From contig PUDQ02000080.1 in the NCBI GenBank assembly GCA_002964805.2, positions 248,001 through 312,000 on the forward strand: a DNA stretch of 64,000 nucleotides. Reading direction: 5' to 3'. The notes below the pieces were generated by a model, which made no database searches, was not told where the DNA came from, and saw nothing but the letters and a program-made list of their open reading frames with translations. Position 1 is the first letter of the stretch; each line of letters opens with the position of its first letter. The stretch comes from Trametes villosa. Taxonomy: Eukaryota; Basidiomycota; Agaricomycetes; Polyporales; Polyporaceae. The position numbers and the translations under genes are program-made. Shown piece by piece: positions 12,276 to 23,319 of this stretch.

Positions 12276-14282
12276 TTACACCTTCTCCGCGCCCTTGGCC
12301 TCGGCGGCCTCTGCTGCCGCGATCTCTTTTGCGATGATCAGGTCCTGCAGAAAGCATGTTAGCGCGAGGCGAGGCGAGTGTGGAAGGCGGGCGAACGTAC
12401 CAAGCAAGGAGAGAACCGCGACTTCTGGCGGATCCAAGCGCCGTACTTGTAGAAGAGGAACGGGCTCGGCGCGAGGAGCAGCGCGCAGAAGCCGATGAGC
12501 GTGCACGCCCAGTTGATCCCCAACCGGTGGAACATCTGCACGGTGAACAGCGGGAACGCAGCACCGACGCAGGAACGGATGATCGTGTTCGCGGAGAACG
12601 CGGACGCGCTGTACTGCAGGTAGGTGTCGATGAGGTACGCCTATGGTACATCATTAGCACATTATCGGGCAAGCGTAGTTCGAGAAGACGTACCAAGAAG
12701 GAGTTGAAGACGAGAGCGACGCTGAACCCAATGGGCACCGTGCTGATGGCCGGCACGATCCAGTGAATGTTGGCGTAGTGGCCGGTCCATCCGAGCCAGA
12801 AGCATCCAATGACAAGCGAAGGCGCGCCGATCATGGCACCGAGCAGACGCTCCTCCGGAGGGGGGAAGCCGCGCCACTTGACGATGAGGCCGGGGTAGTG
12901 CTTCGAGAGCGGGATAGTCATGTACGCTCCGATCGAAGTACCGAGGCCGACACCAATGAAGATGAGGCCGGACTCGCCGATGTTGAAGCCACGGGTGCCG
13001 ATGAAGATGAGAGGTAGCGCCTCAAAGACTGTGTGAAAGCGTCAGAACCAGTGGGCCTGCATGATTTATGTTAAGTGGAACTCACGTGCGTAGAGGACAC
13101 CGTAGACGAGGGAGAGGTAGAGAGTGACGAGCATGAGGATGGGCTCGCAGAAGAGCATCTGCACGGGACGGTACAGGGTGCGGTGGAAGAGACCCTTGGG
13201 CGACCAGTCCGACTTCTCGTGCTCGGCGTAGACCTCGGCGTTCTTCACCGGGTCAGCCTTGCGGAGCTTCTGCGCCTGTAAAAGAAGGGATATGAGCACG
13301 CAATCTTGCACCAGGAGCATACTATGACGAACCTTCCACTGCAGAAGTACTGGGGCGTACGTCTCCGGGAGGAAGGCGATGGCCGTGATGGTGCATGTGC
13401 CGGCGAAGATCATCATGATCCAGAAGACCCACCGCCAGCCCAGGGAGCTACTCGTAATGCTAGAGAAGGTTGGATGAGCAACGTCGAACAGGAGAGGGCC
13501 ACGGGGAACTCACAATCCACCCGCAATGGGGCCGAGCACGGGACCGACGAACACACCGGCGGAGAACAGCGCCGTGGCGGTGCCTCGGGTAATGGGGTCC
13601 CAGATATCGACGATGACACCGCCGCAGTTCGTCAAAGGCGCGCAGGCGAACACACCGGTAAGGAAACGAGTGACGAGAAGTGTTGCGAGGTTGTGCGCCA
13701 GAGCCTGACCCAAGTGCAGCAGGACGTAACAGACGAGTGTCACCCGGAAGATGATCCGGCGACCGAAGAGCTCGGAACCGGGGCCCCAGAGGAGAGGACC
13801 GACGACGTAACCGCAAAGGAAAATGGAGGTGACCAGGTAGCCGACTTCGACGCTGGCGTGGAACTCCTTGGCGATGTAAAGACCGGCCGCGGAGGGGGCA
13901 GAGGACGCGAACGTGCTGCACAGCAAAACAATGTAAGTTGCACCGCAGACCACCAGGAGAGCGCATGCACTCACACATTGACGGTCATAAGCAGGCACAG
14001 CACAGTGATGAACCACTTGCGGCCCCTCGACCAGTTCTGCGGGTTCGCAGGATCGTCCGGACCGTCCCAGGTGACCTTGTGCAGGTCCACCTTCGGCTCC
14101 TCCGCGACAATCGGGATGTGCCCGTCCTCCTTCAGAGGCGGGTCGAGCGGATCGTCACCGCCATACTCCTCGGCGCGAAGCTCTTCGCGGTGCAGCTCCT
14201 CCTGGACATGGGGGTCGATCTGCTGCATTTTCGGCTCGTGGAGCGTGCTCGTCGATGAACGGGGCGTGACAGAGCCAGACAT
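12276..14282 (-). CDS. MFS transporter, DHA1 multidrug/polyamine-proton antiporter type
   Basis: Twelve-helix plasma-membrane transporter of the major facilitator superfamily, expected to export small organics or polyamines in exchange for protons. About seven exons. The cytosolic N-tail (MSGSVTPRSSTSTLHEPKM) leads to the family hallmark DDPANPQNWSRGRKWF just before helix 1. Further landmarks are VVGPLLWGPGSELFGRR (the A motif between helices 2 and 3), ITRGTATALFSAGVFVGPVL, LGWRWVFWIMMIFAG and LPETYAPVLL. The central loop (KADPVKNAEVYAEHEKSDW) separates the two six-helix halves. The protein ends AAAEAAEAKGAEKV. A TATA-like GATATAAG lies about 70 bp upstream of the ATG (14351-14358). The substrate cannot be read from sequence. 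Confidence 0.9.
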
Positions 14283-15409
14283 CGCGCGTGCGTGGGTGCG
14301 ACGGAGGGGGATGCGGGGAGCCAGAGATTACGGCCCCGCGCCGCGCGCCCTTATATCGCACAGGGCCGCCCGGATCTCAGCTGCAAATGCAGTGGCACAA
14401 CCGTTGTCGCGCAGGTCAACATGCCGTCGTCAGCTTGGGCGGGGGGCGAGGCCAGGATGAGTAACGAAAAATGGGCTCGACGGTAACGGACCGGTAACCT
14501 GCTGGTCCGGCAGCCGTGGATAAAGGTTATCAGCCACTTTATTGGCGCGTCCGCCGCGGCCGCGGCGCCGGTGCCCTGGATAGAGATGCGCGGCCCGCCT
14601 TTCTGCTGACAAAGGTCCCCGAATCTCTGCGTATTTGGTCGGCGGCTTGTTTGTCTCCGTGCGCGGATGCTGCGCTGCCCGACGGCGTGCGTCGTCGTCG
14701 GGCCCGCAGCGCGCTGTCCAGCAGGCGGCGATACTTCTAGTCAAATTCAGCTTCCCAGATTCATCATCCGTCCTCGTAATGAGCAAATGCCTGCGAGATG
14801 GCCGAGAGATACGAACAAGAGTGAAATGAAGGTGAGGACCGGATGGAGCGAGCAGCGAGATCCGACGCAAATCGGTGCAGATCGTCCGGCGTGTGCTTCT
14901 TTTGATCGCGGCACAGCCGCAGTCCCGATTTGGCCGTCGACCCCTGGAGATATCGCGAAGAAACCGAGGTGGTACATCTGTAAGCGCCCTCGGCCTCGGG
15001 TATCCGCCCAGACCGACACGCACGCCGGCCGGTCTTGTCATGCACGTTCATATGAGGCCATTGGAAAGCCGGCATGCGTGGGATAGCACATAACAGACGT
15101 TATGCATCCGAGCCCTACGAAAGCCCAAAGTCATCAGTTCTGGCTTCTTCGCAACTACTCAATATACCGTAGTTAGCACACCCAGCCTGACGAGGTCACA
15201 CACAAACACCCACACAACGCAGGACTCCATCGCGTACGCTGCCCCTGCATTTCGCATAATGAGACAACGTGGAACCGCGCGCCTTCCGAGGTGCCGGCGG
15301 CCCGTCCAGCTGACCATCGTCCAGGGCCCACACAGCCACGACATCCCGAGCCTACATGTACGCGCGCAAACCGTCAAGTGTAGGTTCCCGGGATCCCCAG
15401 CTCGTCTCC
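14283..15409. other. Intergenic region, 1.1 kb
   Basis: GC-rich promoter region of the MFS gene (14283 to about 15000), followed by the 3' flank of NDC1. Long open frames here overlap on several strands and show no family signature. I see no further gene. Confidence 0.4.
14351..14358 (-). promoter_or_regulatory. TATA box of the DHA1 transporter
   Basis: GATATAAG on the minus strand, about 70 bp upstream of the ATG at 14282, a usual core-promoter spacing. Confidence 0.5.
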
Positions 15410-17978
15410 TCAATTGTAGTCTACAAAGCCCTGAAGCTTGCGCGCAATACGCGGCGGGAACTTGAACGCAGACAATTTGTCCCCGAACGTGCGCACGATC
15501 TGCACAACACCGTCCTTGATCGCTACACACACAACAACAACATAAGCGTCATCACCAGAAGCCCGCGAGACTCGGAAAACAAGGAAATTGGACATACCAT
15601 CGCTGACTACCCCGAGCACCTCGCCCGCACGTGCGGCCTCCATCGCGAGCGTCTCCTTCTCCGCGACCTCCTTCGGGGAGAGCTCCTTCAGCTTCTCTGG
15701 GGGAGGGAGCGTGTACGATGCGGTGAGCTCCGCCTGGTACTCCTCGAGTGCGGTGAGGAACGAGAGCAGCGCCTCGATGATTTTGGGGATGTCGCGCTGC
15801 ACGACGCCATAGCTGTCCTCCGTGAGCGACGCGCACGTCAGCCGACACAGCGCTGAGAAACACGGAACCAAAACCGTCAGCCCGATCCCCTTACAGCCGC
15901 ACGGGATTGCGACGCACCTTCGGCAGCGAGCGCGTCCATATACCGGTTCGGCAGGCTCGTCTCCGCAACCCGGTGCACGCGCTCGCGCGTCCACCAGCCC
16001 CGCGCCTGCCCCGCCGCCTGCGCAACTCCTCGTGGCAGGAACGCGCCGAGCGCGCCCAGCCATTTGCTCTTCGTCTGGCTCACGAGCGCCGCGACGTTCT
16101 CCTCCGCCTTCTTCACGCTCTGCACGGCTGCCTCCGCCTTGGCCTGCGGAGACGTCGGCATGACCGAGCGGAAGAGCTCGGGGATGTGCGACGCGCCCGC
16201 TTCGGCTGTCTCAGATACGGCGGCGGCCAGAGGGCCGTCCGACGCGAAGGTGTCGAGGGCCGCGTGTAGGGGGGACGTCTGAGCGGGCTTGTAGACCTTC
16301 GTGCGGATGAGCGGTGTCGCAGGCGCGGGGAGTGGAACAGGGGCCTTGCTTGACGCAGTAGGTGCCACGGGGACTGCAGGTTGGAAATACACTCAGCATA
16401 CATCACGTAACATACGGTGGTAATACATACCTTGCGATGTTGGTTTCCCCCTACTCAGCAGTAGCTGGTAATCACGGCCGAGGGTGAGCAGAGACTCCCT
16501 TGCGAGTGTCGACCACAAGCTAGGGTTGTATTTCTGGTCCGTGAAGAGAGCAGTGCGGCGTGCAGCGGAGGAGTCATCGTTGGAGAACTCCCGTAGTTCC
16601 GAGAAGGCGAAGTGCTTCAGGTACCCATCCTTAGACGTGATACCTGAAACCAAAGTAAGGCCCTGATCAGCCGTTTGTTGCGCTACCGAAATCGGCTGAA
16701 CAAACGTAGGGTCAGCATGCCGCCAAGCACATAGGGATACCAAACTACTATACCTCTGCGACGACACTGTCGAACGCGCTCTCAGCGAACTCCCAGATGG
16801 CTACCGTAGTAAGCGCGAGATAGAATGCGCGGGAGACGAGGGACCAATGGCGAGCGAGGAGGGTCACGGTCCACGCGCCCCTAAGGAAATGCGCCGCAAA
16901 GGGCCGTAGAAGGCGATGGAGGACTGGGACTTGGAACAGTACAGGGAGGGCGAGCGAACGCCCGAGAGCGAAGACGGCCAAGTGTGCGACCGTGACAAAC
17001 AGAGTGTACACCAGGGCGGTGAGGCCGACGGTCACCACGCGGGCAAGGCCGAATGACTGCAGCCTGGCGTCTCCTTGCGCGGTGAGGGTGTTTGCCCAGC
17101 GGACGGCGAAGCGGTCGAGGAGCACACAACGAAGTAGACACGCTACCGCTACGACGGCTTGGGAGAGAAGCACGTAGACGAGATGTCCGTTCAGGTAGTA
17201 CGGATGTTTCCTGTCAGAAGGGCATGAATGAAGCGAATGCAAGAACCAGGATACTGAAGCACACACCTTGACTTCACAAATATCGTGAGCCGCGCATTGG
17301 CGGGTGCATTTGTGTCATATGCGCCGGTGATCAATATGTGGAGGAGCAAGAGCGACAATGAGGAGGCAAGGTAGGTGAATAGCGCGTGGATAGTACTGCG
17401 TTTCTTCAGCGCGCCGCTCAGGATCTTCGAAGGTGAGGTGGCTGGGGTTGGGGCAGCTGAAACAGATGATTAGCATGACATGCAAGGGGTATATGATTAT
17501 CACAGCAGCAGAATAAGTATAGTAGCTTGACACAAACGGAGTACAGGTGTATGGGCTGCCACGTTTGCAATTCGTATACAGCATTGCTCCGAAGAGACAG
17601 TAAATTACAAAACATGAGAGGGTACTCACCAACTAGATGCGTTTTCCGCAATACTACCACCGGGAGCGCGCCCGCCAGGAAAGTGGCCACCGTGAAAGCC
17701 AGCGTCGACGGCCTAACGGGAAGGAGCAGAGACTCCTTCGCGCCCATACCAAATAGCCCACCCGCACTCCAAGTCATCCATAGCGTTACAAGAGCCCAAC
17801 AGGAGAGCGCGGAATGGAGAAATATTTTGTACAGTCGGTGGCGCAGAACGCCCTTGACAAGTGGTTCGTAAAGCTGAGAGGCAGGAGGGATGGAGGGAGC
17901 ACTTCGTGACAGCAGCGTAGATCGTATAGCCGTTATAGGTGTAGACGAGGAGGCCCGCAGAGGAGTGTTGCTGGCCAT
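15410..17978 (-). CDS. NDC1: Nucleoporin NDC1, nuclear envelope membrane protein
   Basis: Transmembrane nucleoporin that anchors nuclear pore complexes and, in fungi, inserts the spindle pole body into the nuclear envelope. MASNTPLRASSSTPI starts at 17978. The N-terminal half is highly hydrophobic with about six membrane spans (KIFLHSALSCWALVTLWMTW, TVATFLAGALPVVVL, LASSLSLLLLHILITGAY, YVLLSQAVVAVACLLRCVLL, VVTVGLTALVYTLFVTVAHL, LALTTVAIWEFAESAF). The C-terminal soluble domain (LTLGRDYQLLLSRG, YGVVQRDIPKIIEALLSFL, VVQIVRTFGDKLSAFKFPP) matches Ndc1_Nup. It ends KLQGFVDYN. Family recognition is good. The exact start could be 60 bp upstream (in-frame ATG at 18038), but MASN gives the usual length. 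The intron near 17458-17630 is longer than most (~170 bp). Confidence 0.85.
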
Positions 17979-18530
17979 CGTGGTGGACGATGAGGTCGAC
18001 GCCAAACACGACGTGCTCGGCCTCAGCCTGCAGCCCAACGCGTTCGCGTTCCAGCATCACGTGGCTATGTCCTCGGCAAAGACCGCGCCACAACGAGGGC
18101 GCGTCGTGGGCGCTTACTGGTCTGGTTCACCGACCACCTCCAACAAGTTTGCATTCGCGACGTACTCTAGCTCTCGGTGTATAGGTAGGCGAAGCACCTG
18201 CAGGTTGTGGACTTACTGTATATCTTATAGGTGTGGTGTATCTAGGCGAATAGCTTGTGCGCCGATGCGTCTGCCAGAGGAACTCCTGGTGGCTTGCGAA
18301 TTTCGATCGAGACCTCAGGCCGATGCAATCTCTTACCCTGAACTAGAGGCTGGCTAAGCGAACTATACCCTGCGATACTCTATATGTATAGAGCGGTCAG
18401 CTCTTTTGGCTGACAGACATCGCATCACCCTAGATGTGGTCAGCCTCCTTGGTGGCCAGCTTCAACGGGGCTCAAGTTCTGCCTACTCCCTGCCTCCCGC
18501 CATACCCCTCGCCCCCGACACCGACGTACA
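17979..18530. promoter_or_regulatory. Divergent promoter of NDC1 and the 371-aa protein gene
   Basis: A 552-bp region between two opposite ATGs. Near 18378-18414 it carries two adjacent perfect small inverted repeats: CTCTATA-TG-TATAGAG, then GTCAGC with a 7-base loop and GCTGAC. No other signal was recognised. Confidence 0.5.
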
Positions 18531-19646
18531 ATGGCGAAACCATCTAGGGGAAAGACAGCCACGCTCCGGCACCTCCTGAACCTCATCAAGCCCGTGCCGA
18601 CCCTAGGCAAGCGCGGCTGGGATGAGCCAGAGGACGATGTCCCTACCGAGTCCGCACAGCCACTACAACCCGCGGCGTCTGCCGTCCCCGCTCCTTGCGC
18701 CCAACCGGCATGCATAGCGCTCCAGAACGAGGACGCGGACGAGGACGCGATCGTCATCACTGCGCTCAACACGATCCCCTTTTGCTGCCACGCCGACCTC
18801 GTTACTATGAACCGCGCGGCGCTCCTCACCGTCGCGAGCACCCTCAACGACAAACTCCCCCTCGCGATGCAGATTGACATCGGTTCCGCGCAGTCCGACG
18901 CATTCATACGCAACACCATCGAGGTACTCGTCGGAATACGCGACGTCATGCCCCCGGCTCCCAAGCATCGGCGCTCCCGCTCGGTCTTCGAGGCCTCTCA
19001 GCTCGTTCCTCCAAGCCCTGCTTCTCCACTCGCCGGGCGCAGCCGCCCGAACACGGTGCTCGGCACACCAGGTCTTTCCACTCTCCGCGAGGAGCACTCG
19101 TGCGAGTCGGACGAGCGTCCCCAGAAACGCCGCCGCATGCTCACTGCGCCGCCCAACACCCCGACCGCCGACTTCCGCCGCCCCGTCACGCGTTCCCAGT
19201 CGCACGCCGTCGCATCTGTTGTTGCGCGCCATGCGAACTCCCCCGCCGCAAACGCGCGGGTGCTGCGTGCTCGCAGCCAGAAGCTTCCCGAGCGCGGCCC
19301 TCTGAACCCCAGTACCTACGCCAACGCCGCCGTCACTGTCACCCGCGGGCGCGGGCGGAGCGCGCACGTCGCGAAGAGACCCACCTTCGCAATGACGTCC
19401 ACCCCCAAGAAGCGGGCGCTCGCTGCGGTGAACTCTCCTGCGGCTGTCGTCCCCCGCTACAGGCCCATCCTGGCCGACTTGAAGATGGGGGACAGACGCG
19501 CAGCCGACCTCAGCGGCCAGCATTCGGGCAAGGCGGGCGAGGAGAGTGGCCAGCTTGAGGAAGTCACGTTCGGGATTGATGGTATGACGATGCCGATCGT
19601 TGAGCACGATAGTTCCGACATGGACATCAGCACTGGAAGCGGGTGA
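18531..19646 (+). CDS. Conserved-looking disordered protein, 371 aa
   Basis: Single-exon gene with strong third-position G/C preference, so it is very probably real. Function unknown. Residues about 80-140 look like a folded alpha-helical block (MNRAALLTVASTLNDKLPLA, SDAFIRNTIEVLVGIRDVMP). The rest is Ser/Pro/Arg-rich with basic clusters (RPQKRRRMLTAPP, TPKKRALAAVN) and Thr-Pro/Ser-Pro sites, as in nuclear proteins phosphorylated by CDK or MAP kinases. The C-terminus is acidic (EHDSSDMDISTGSG). The start at 18531 is the first ATG and lies 552 bp from the divergent NDC1 ATG. A nuclear, cell-cycle-linked role is only inference from composition. Confidence 0.75.
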   Translation: MAKPSRGKTATLRHLLNLIKPVPTLGKRGWDEPEDDVPTESAQPLQPAASAVPAPCAQPACIALQNEDADEDAIVITALNTIPFCCHADLVTMNRAALLTVASTLNDKLPLAMQIDIGSAQSDAFIRNTIEVLVGIRDVMPPAPKHRRSRSVFEASQLVPPSPASPLAGRSRPNTVLGTPGLSTLREEHSCESDERPQKRRRMLTAPPNTPTADFRRPVTRSQSHAVASVVARHANSPAANARVLRARSQKLPERGPLNPSTYANAAVTVTRGRGRSAHVAKRPTFAMTSTPKKRALAAVNSPAAVVPRYRPILADLKMGDRRAADLSGQHSGKAGEESGQLEEVTFGIDGMTMPIVEHDSSDMDISTGSG

Positions 19647-19855
19647 AGACAGTGGCACGATGTCTCTGGTCTCGAAGCCTCACTTTCAGACTCGATACGC
19701 GCGCAGTGACGATGTAGCCATCTAGCCCGAGAAATATACATCCCTCGTCTCAATCCTCACAACACGTTGTCATGCATGATCCATCCAAACAATCAAGGGT
19801 ATGTCAGATCTATTGATGTTACAGGGTTACATTCCGCAGGGTATCTTCCACGCGC

Positions 19856-20614
19856 TCAGAGGCTCGGCAGGACAGCGTCAACGCCGGAAACAGTGACCTG
19901 GGTCGGGTCGGGCTCGACCTGCGATTCCGACCAAGGTTGGTGAGTTATCTGTCTCAGAAGCTGTGGGGTAACATAGGCACTTACACCGAGGTACTTGACC
20001 TTGAGGTCGTCAAGGACGATCGCGAAGCGCGTCGTGCGCTTGCCGAGGCCGATGCCGGCGCCGGTCAGGTCGACGGTGAGGCCGAGCTTCGACGTCCACG
20101 CGGTCTCGGGGTCAGAGAGCGCAAGGATCTAAACACATCCTAGTGAGCGCAAATCGCTGTAAACGAACGCCAAGACTGACCTTGTCCTCGAAGCCGAGGA
20201 TGCGGCTCCAGCCGCTGAGCACGAAGGGGTCGTTCGCGGAGAGGACGGCGATGACGTCGATGCCCTTCGCCTTGAGCTCGGGGATCTTCGCGAGGTACGG
20301 CGGCGCGTGGTTCGCGTGGCAAGAGGGCTACAATCGCGTCGTGGTCAGCGCACATCGCGGACAGGCGGAGGTAACACAGTGTACAGTGAAGGCTCCGGGG
20401 ACGGCAAAGATCAGGACCTTCTTGCCCTTCCACGCATCGGTGGAGATCTTAGAGGCTATACGGATAGCAGCGATGTCAGTCAGATGTGCCCGGGGCGATC
20501 GCGGGGGATCGACGTACGGATACCGCACGCGCTGCCGTCCGCGAGCTCAGGGGTGTAGGGGACGTGGACAAAGGTGCCCTGGGGGACCTCGTCGCCGACT
20601 TTGATGCTGGCCAT
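19856..20614 (-). CDS. Peroxiredoxin, Ahp1/PRDX5 type (copy 1)
   Basis: Thiol peroxidase reducing H2O2 and alkyl hydroperoxides, regenerated by thioredoxin. Five short exons. The start MASIKVGDEVPQGTF is followed by PYTPELADGSACGI. The peroxidatic cysteine is about residue 59, in VPGAFT|PSCHANHAPPY. A second Cys near residue 30 matches the N-terminal resolving cysteine known in yeast Ahp1. The core ends with DVIAVLSANDPFVLSGW, ALSDPETAWTSKLGL, DDLKVKYLGV and SGVDAVLPSL. No signal peptide or C-terminal peroxisomal signal (it ends PSL). A TATAAAA at 20709-20715 lies about 95 bp upstream. It is a tandem paralog of the next gene with the same intron positions. Confidence 0.92.
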
Positions 20615-21265
20615 TGCGTCTGTGTGGGGGGTTGGGTGGGTGGTGGTAGAAGGGGAGTAGTGGGAGACCGTGAGGGTGCTTGGCCAGTTCTCTCGCGGCA
20701 GCTGTTCCTTTTATACCACGACAGCCCGGCGTTCCTGCGTCTCTCACCCTGCGCACGCCCCATTCCGGCCCATGCGACCCTCCACGATGGGGCGACCCCC
20801 TCGCGGGGTGCAGATTGCGTTATCGCGTCCTTCTGCACCGCCCGCCCCGTTGGCACGGCTTCGCGGGGGAGATGCGCAGACTTCTGCGCCGTCTGATGTT
20901 CGCCGCTTTGGGGTCTCTTGTCGTGTTATCGACCTATCGATATTGCGCCGTCACCGCGAGTCGCTGTCGCCTTGCTCCGAGCAGTTCGGTGCGAATGGTG
21001 GTGCAATCGACCGCGCCGCGTGCGACATCCGGTGAAGACCGCGGACCGCATTGGTCGCGCATGAGGAATACATTGTAACATGGCTAAGGAATCGGCGGGA
21101 GTTTCCAACTTGACAGTCGACGCCACCACGCTCTGACAGCTGTCTATGTAGCTAATGACGAGTTGTTGTATATATGTGGTACTTGCTACTGCATCCTTGA
21201 ATTCGTTCCTACCCTATCATACACTCAGGATTCCTCTACAGCCGGCCGGAAGGGCGCTCATCTAG
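20615..21265. other. Region between the two peroxiredoxins
   Basis: About 650 bp holding the copy 1 promoter and the copy 2 3' flank; both genes are on the minus strand. No extra gene is evident. Confidence 0.45.
20709..20715 (-). promoter_or_regulatory. TATA box of peroxiredoxin copy 1
   Basis: TATAAAA on the minus strand, about 95 bp upstream of the ATG at 20614. Confidence 0.6.
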
Positions 21266-22417
21266 TCAGAGCGCAGCCAAGACAGCATCCGCGCCGGAGA
21301 CGGAGACAACGCGCTCGGTCTCGACACCCACGTACTTGACCTTGAGGTCGTCAATTACGAGCGCGAAGCGCTTCGTGCGCGTGCCGAAGTCGACGGCAGA
21401 GAGGTCCTGGGAGAGGCCGAGCTGCGCGGACCACCTCGCGTTCGGGTCGGAGAGCGCGATGATCTGCACGATATTCATTCAACAACTTCGCAGTGGCGCA
21501 TCGATAGCACCGAGACTCACCTTGTCCTTGAGGCCAAGGAAGCGCGCCCAGCCGCTGAGAACGAACGCGTCGTTGGCGGCGATGATGGCGATCACGTCAA
21601 CACCCTTCGCCTTGAACTCGTCGTACTTCTGGAGGAAGGGCGGGATGTGGTTCGCGTGGCACGTGGGCTAATTGGTAAGGAGGAAGAGCAGGAGTCAGCA
21701 ATACGTCCTGCTGTGGGGTAGCGATGCACAGCTGGCCGGAGATCATTCCACCGAGGGTCGGAAGGCGTCGAGCATGCGGATTCGTGCTTCTCGTCAAGGC
21801 AGCATCGGAGGGTACATAACTTTGTTGCCGACATGCATCGCATCTTCGCAATGCCAATCCTGCGTCTCCCATATCGGGAAACCCGACCCGACGGTCACAA
21901 CGAACTCCGAGGAGAGTTGTGGAATGATAGTATGGCGTGGTACGAGATATCACAGTATACCACCGGGGGAGCTCCGTCCCGCCGATTTCTGACCATCGTA
22001 TACCTCCGGTATGTAGTTTATCGACGCCGTGATCCCATACGCAACCCCGGACATAACATCCTAGGATTGGTATGGTCCCATCGACACGTCGTCTAGGATG
22101 CTTCACCGTTTGATGCAGATCCCGAAGGAGCTGTGGCGTTCTATCGACGCCCGGTATATTGTCGAAATGAGAACGTACCGTGAACGCGCCAGGCACGGAG
22201 ACGAGGACGACCTTCTTGCCCTTCCACTCGTCCGTGTTCAGCTTAACGGCTGCAACACCCAATCGCACACGTCAGATCAACAGATCGCGCACATCGAAAC
22301 GCGTTGCCACATACGGATGCCGCACGCGGAGTGGTCCTCCAACTCGGGAGTGTAAGGGATGTACGTGAACGTCCCCTGCGGGATCGCGTCGCCGACCTGG
22401 ATCTTGATGTCGGACAT
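21266..22417 (-). CDS. Peroxiredoxin, Ahp1/PRDX5 type (copy 2)
   Basis: Paralog of copy 1, same reaction expected. It starts MSDIKIQVGDAIPQGTF and has PYTPELEDHSACGI (Cys about 32) and the peroxidatic Cys about 61 in VPGAFT|PTCHANHIPPF. The spacing between the two cysteines is identical to copy 1. It ends KRFALVIDDLKVKYVGVETE and SGADAVLAAL. Intron positions match copy 1, but the intron just before the peroxidatic cysteine is 511 bp (21668-22178) here against 57 bp in copy 1. The frame continues open upstream of the ATG with a basic, Ser-rich stretch, but a TATAAA at 22526-22531 lies downstream of the next in-frame ATG (22546), which favours the start at 22417. Confidence 0.9.
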
Positions 22418-23319
22418 GGCGTTCGATGCGTAAGTTCTGGCGAAGATAGACAAGGTGCGGGCGCTGATAGCGGTGTTGCTCTGACCAACAACTGTTATCG
22501 ACGGCCGAGTGCGGGGGAAAGATGCTTTATAGCAGGTGTTGGTCATGTGACTCGGTGACGAAGTCGTTAGTAACCTGCTCCCCTGCGCGCACGGGGACCG
22601 GGACAGTCCCCAAGCCCGGCTGGGCGTCCGGAGAATATCCAGGGAAACACGTTTTACAGAGACGCTGTGCATCTTGGTGGGGAAATGCGCGCAGAACGGT
22701 CTGGGCGAGGTGGGTATCCGGGAAGAAGAGACGCGGTCGCGTTTAGCGCTCGTGCGTGAGTACACACACATTCACACCCGCCGGTACTTTTGCGCGTCGT
22801 TCATGTCGTGCTACTTGCGACCAGATAAACCGATGCTCTGGTATGCTGCACATCGCTCCATGGCAATCATTATCTGTTGGGGGCGTCGGCAACGCGCGCG
22901 AAGAGCTACTGAACATACCGCACGAATACCGTGGCTGGGACGTGACCTCTCCTTCTTTTACTCAGCGGCTGACTGCGGCTGAGCAAACCACTCACATGCA
23001 AGGTCCACCAGACAGCTTGTGGCACGACATCCTGGCTCAGATGAATTTCGCGCTGCTTCTTAGCACGTACGCGCGTAAGACCGAGGGAAGGATGTGCACC
23101 ACTTCACGTGCAGCACAGCTGGCGGCTGACTGACATTGGTATGGCGCACGACCGCTGTTGCGATTCTCCGAGTCGGATATCGCGCGGTGGTGGTGCATGG
23201 AAAGCATTAGCCATGTTCGTTGTACTGTTGTCTCCTACGCCAATCATACATACATGCCCCAACTAAATCTGCCGGTGACTCGTGAGTTGCTCGGGTATCG
23301 CCGCAACGCCCTTCGTGTT
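22418..23319. other. Intergenic region, 0.9 kb
   Basis: Promoter of peroxiredoxin copy 2 and 3' flank of PEX19. Open frames are short and overlap on both strands. Nothing further was recognised. Confidence 0.4.
22525..22532 (-). promoter_or_regulatory. TATA box of peroxiredoxin copy 2
   Basis: CTATAAAG on the minus strand, about 110 bp upstream of the chosen ATG. It argues against use of the in-frame ATG at 22546. Confidence 0.55.

Noticed and set aside
22277..22771. 164-codon version of peroxiredoxin copy 2 starting at 22771
   Set aside because: The first 75 residues lie upstream of the TATA box and show no homology; the family start is MSDIKIQVGD.
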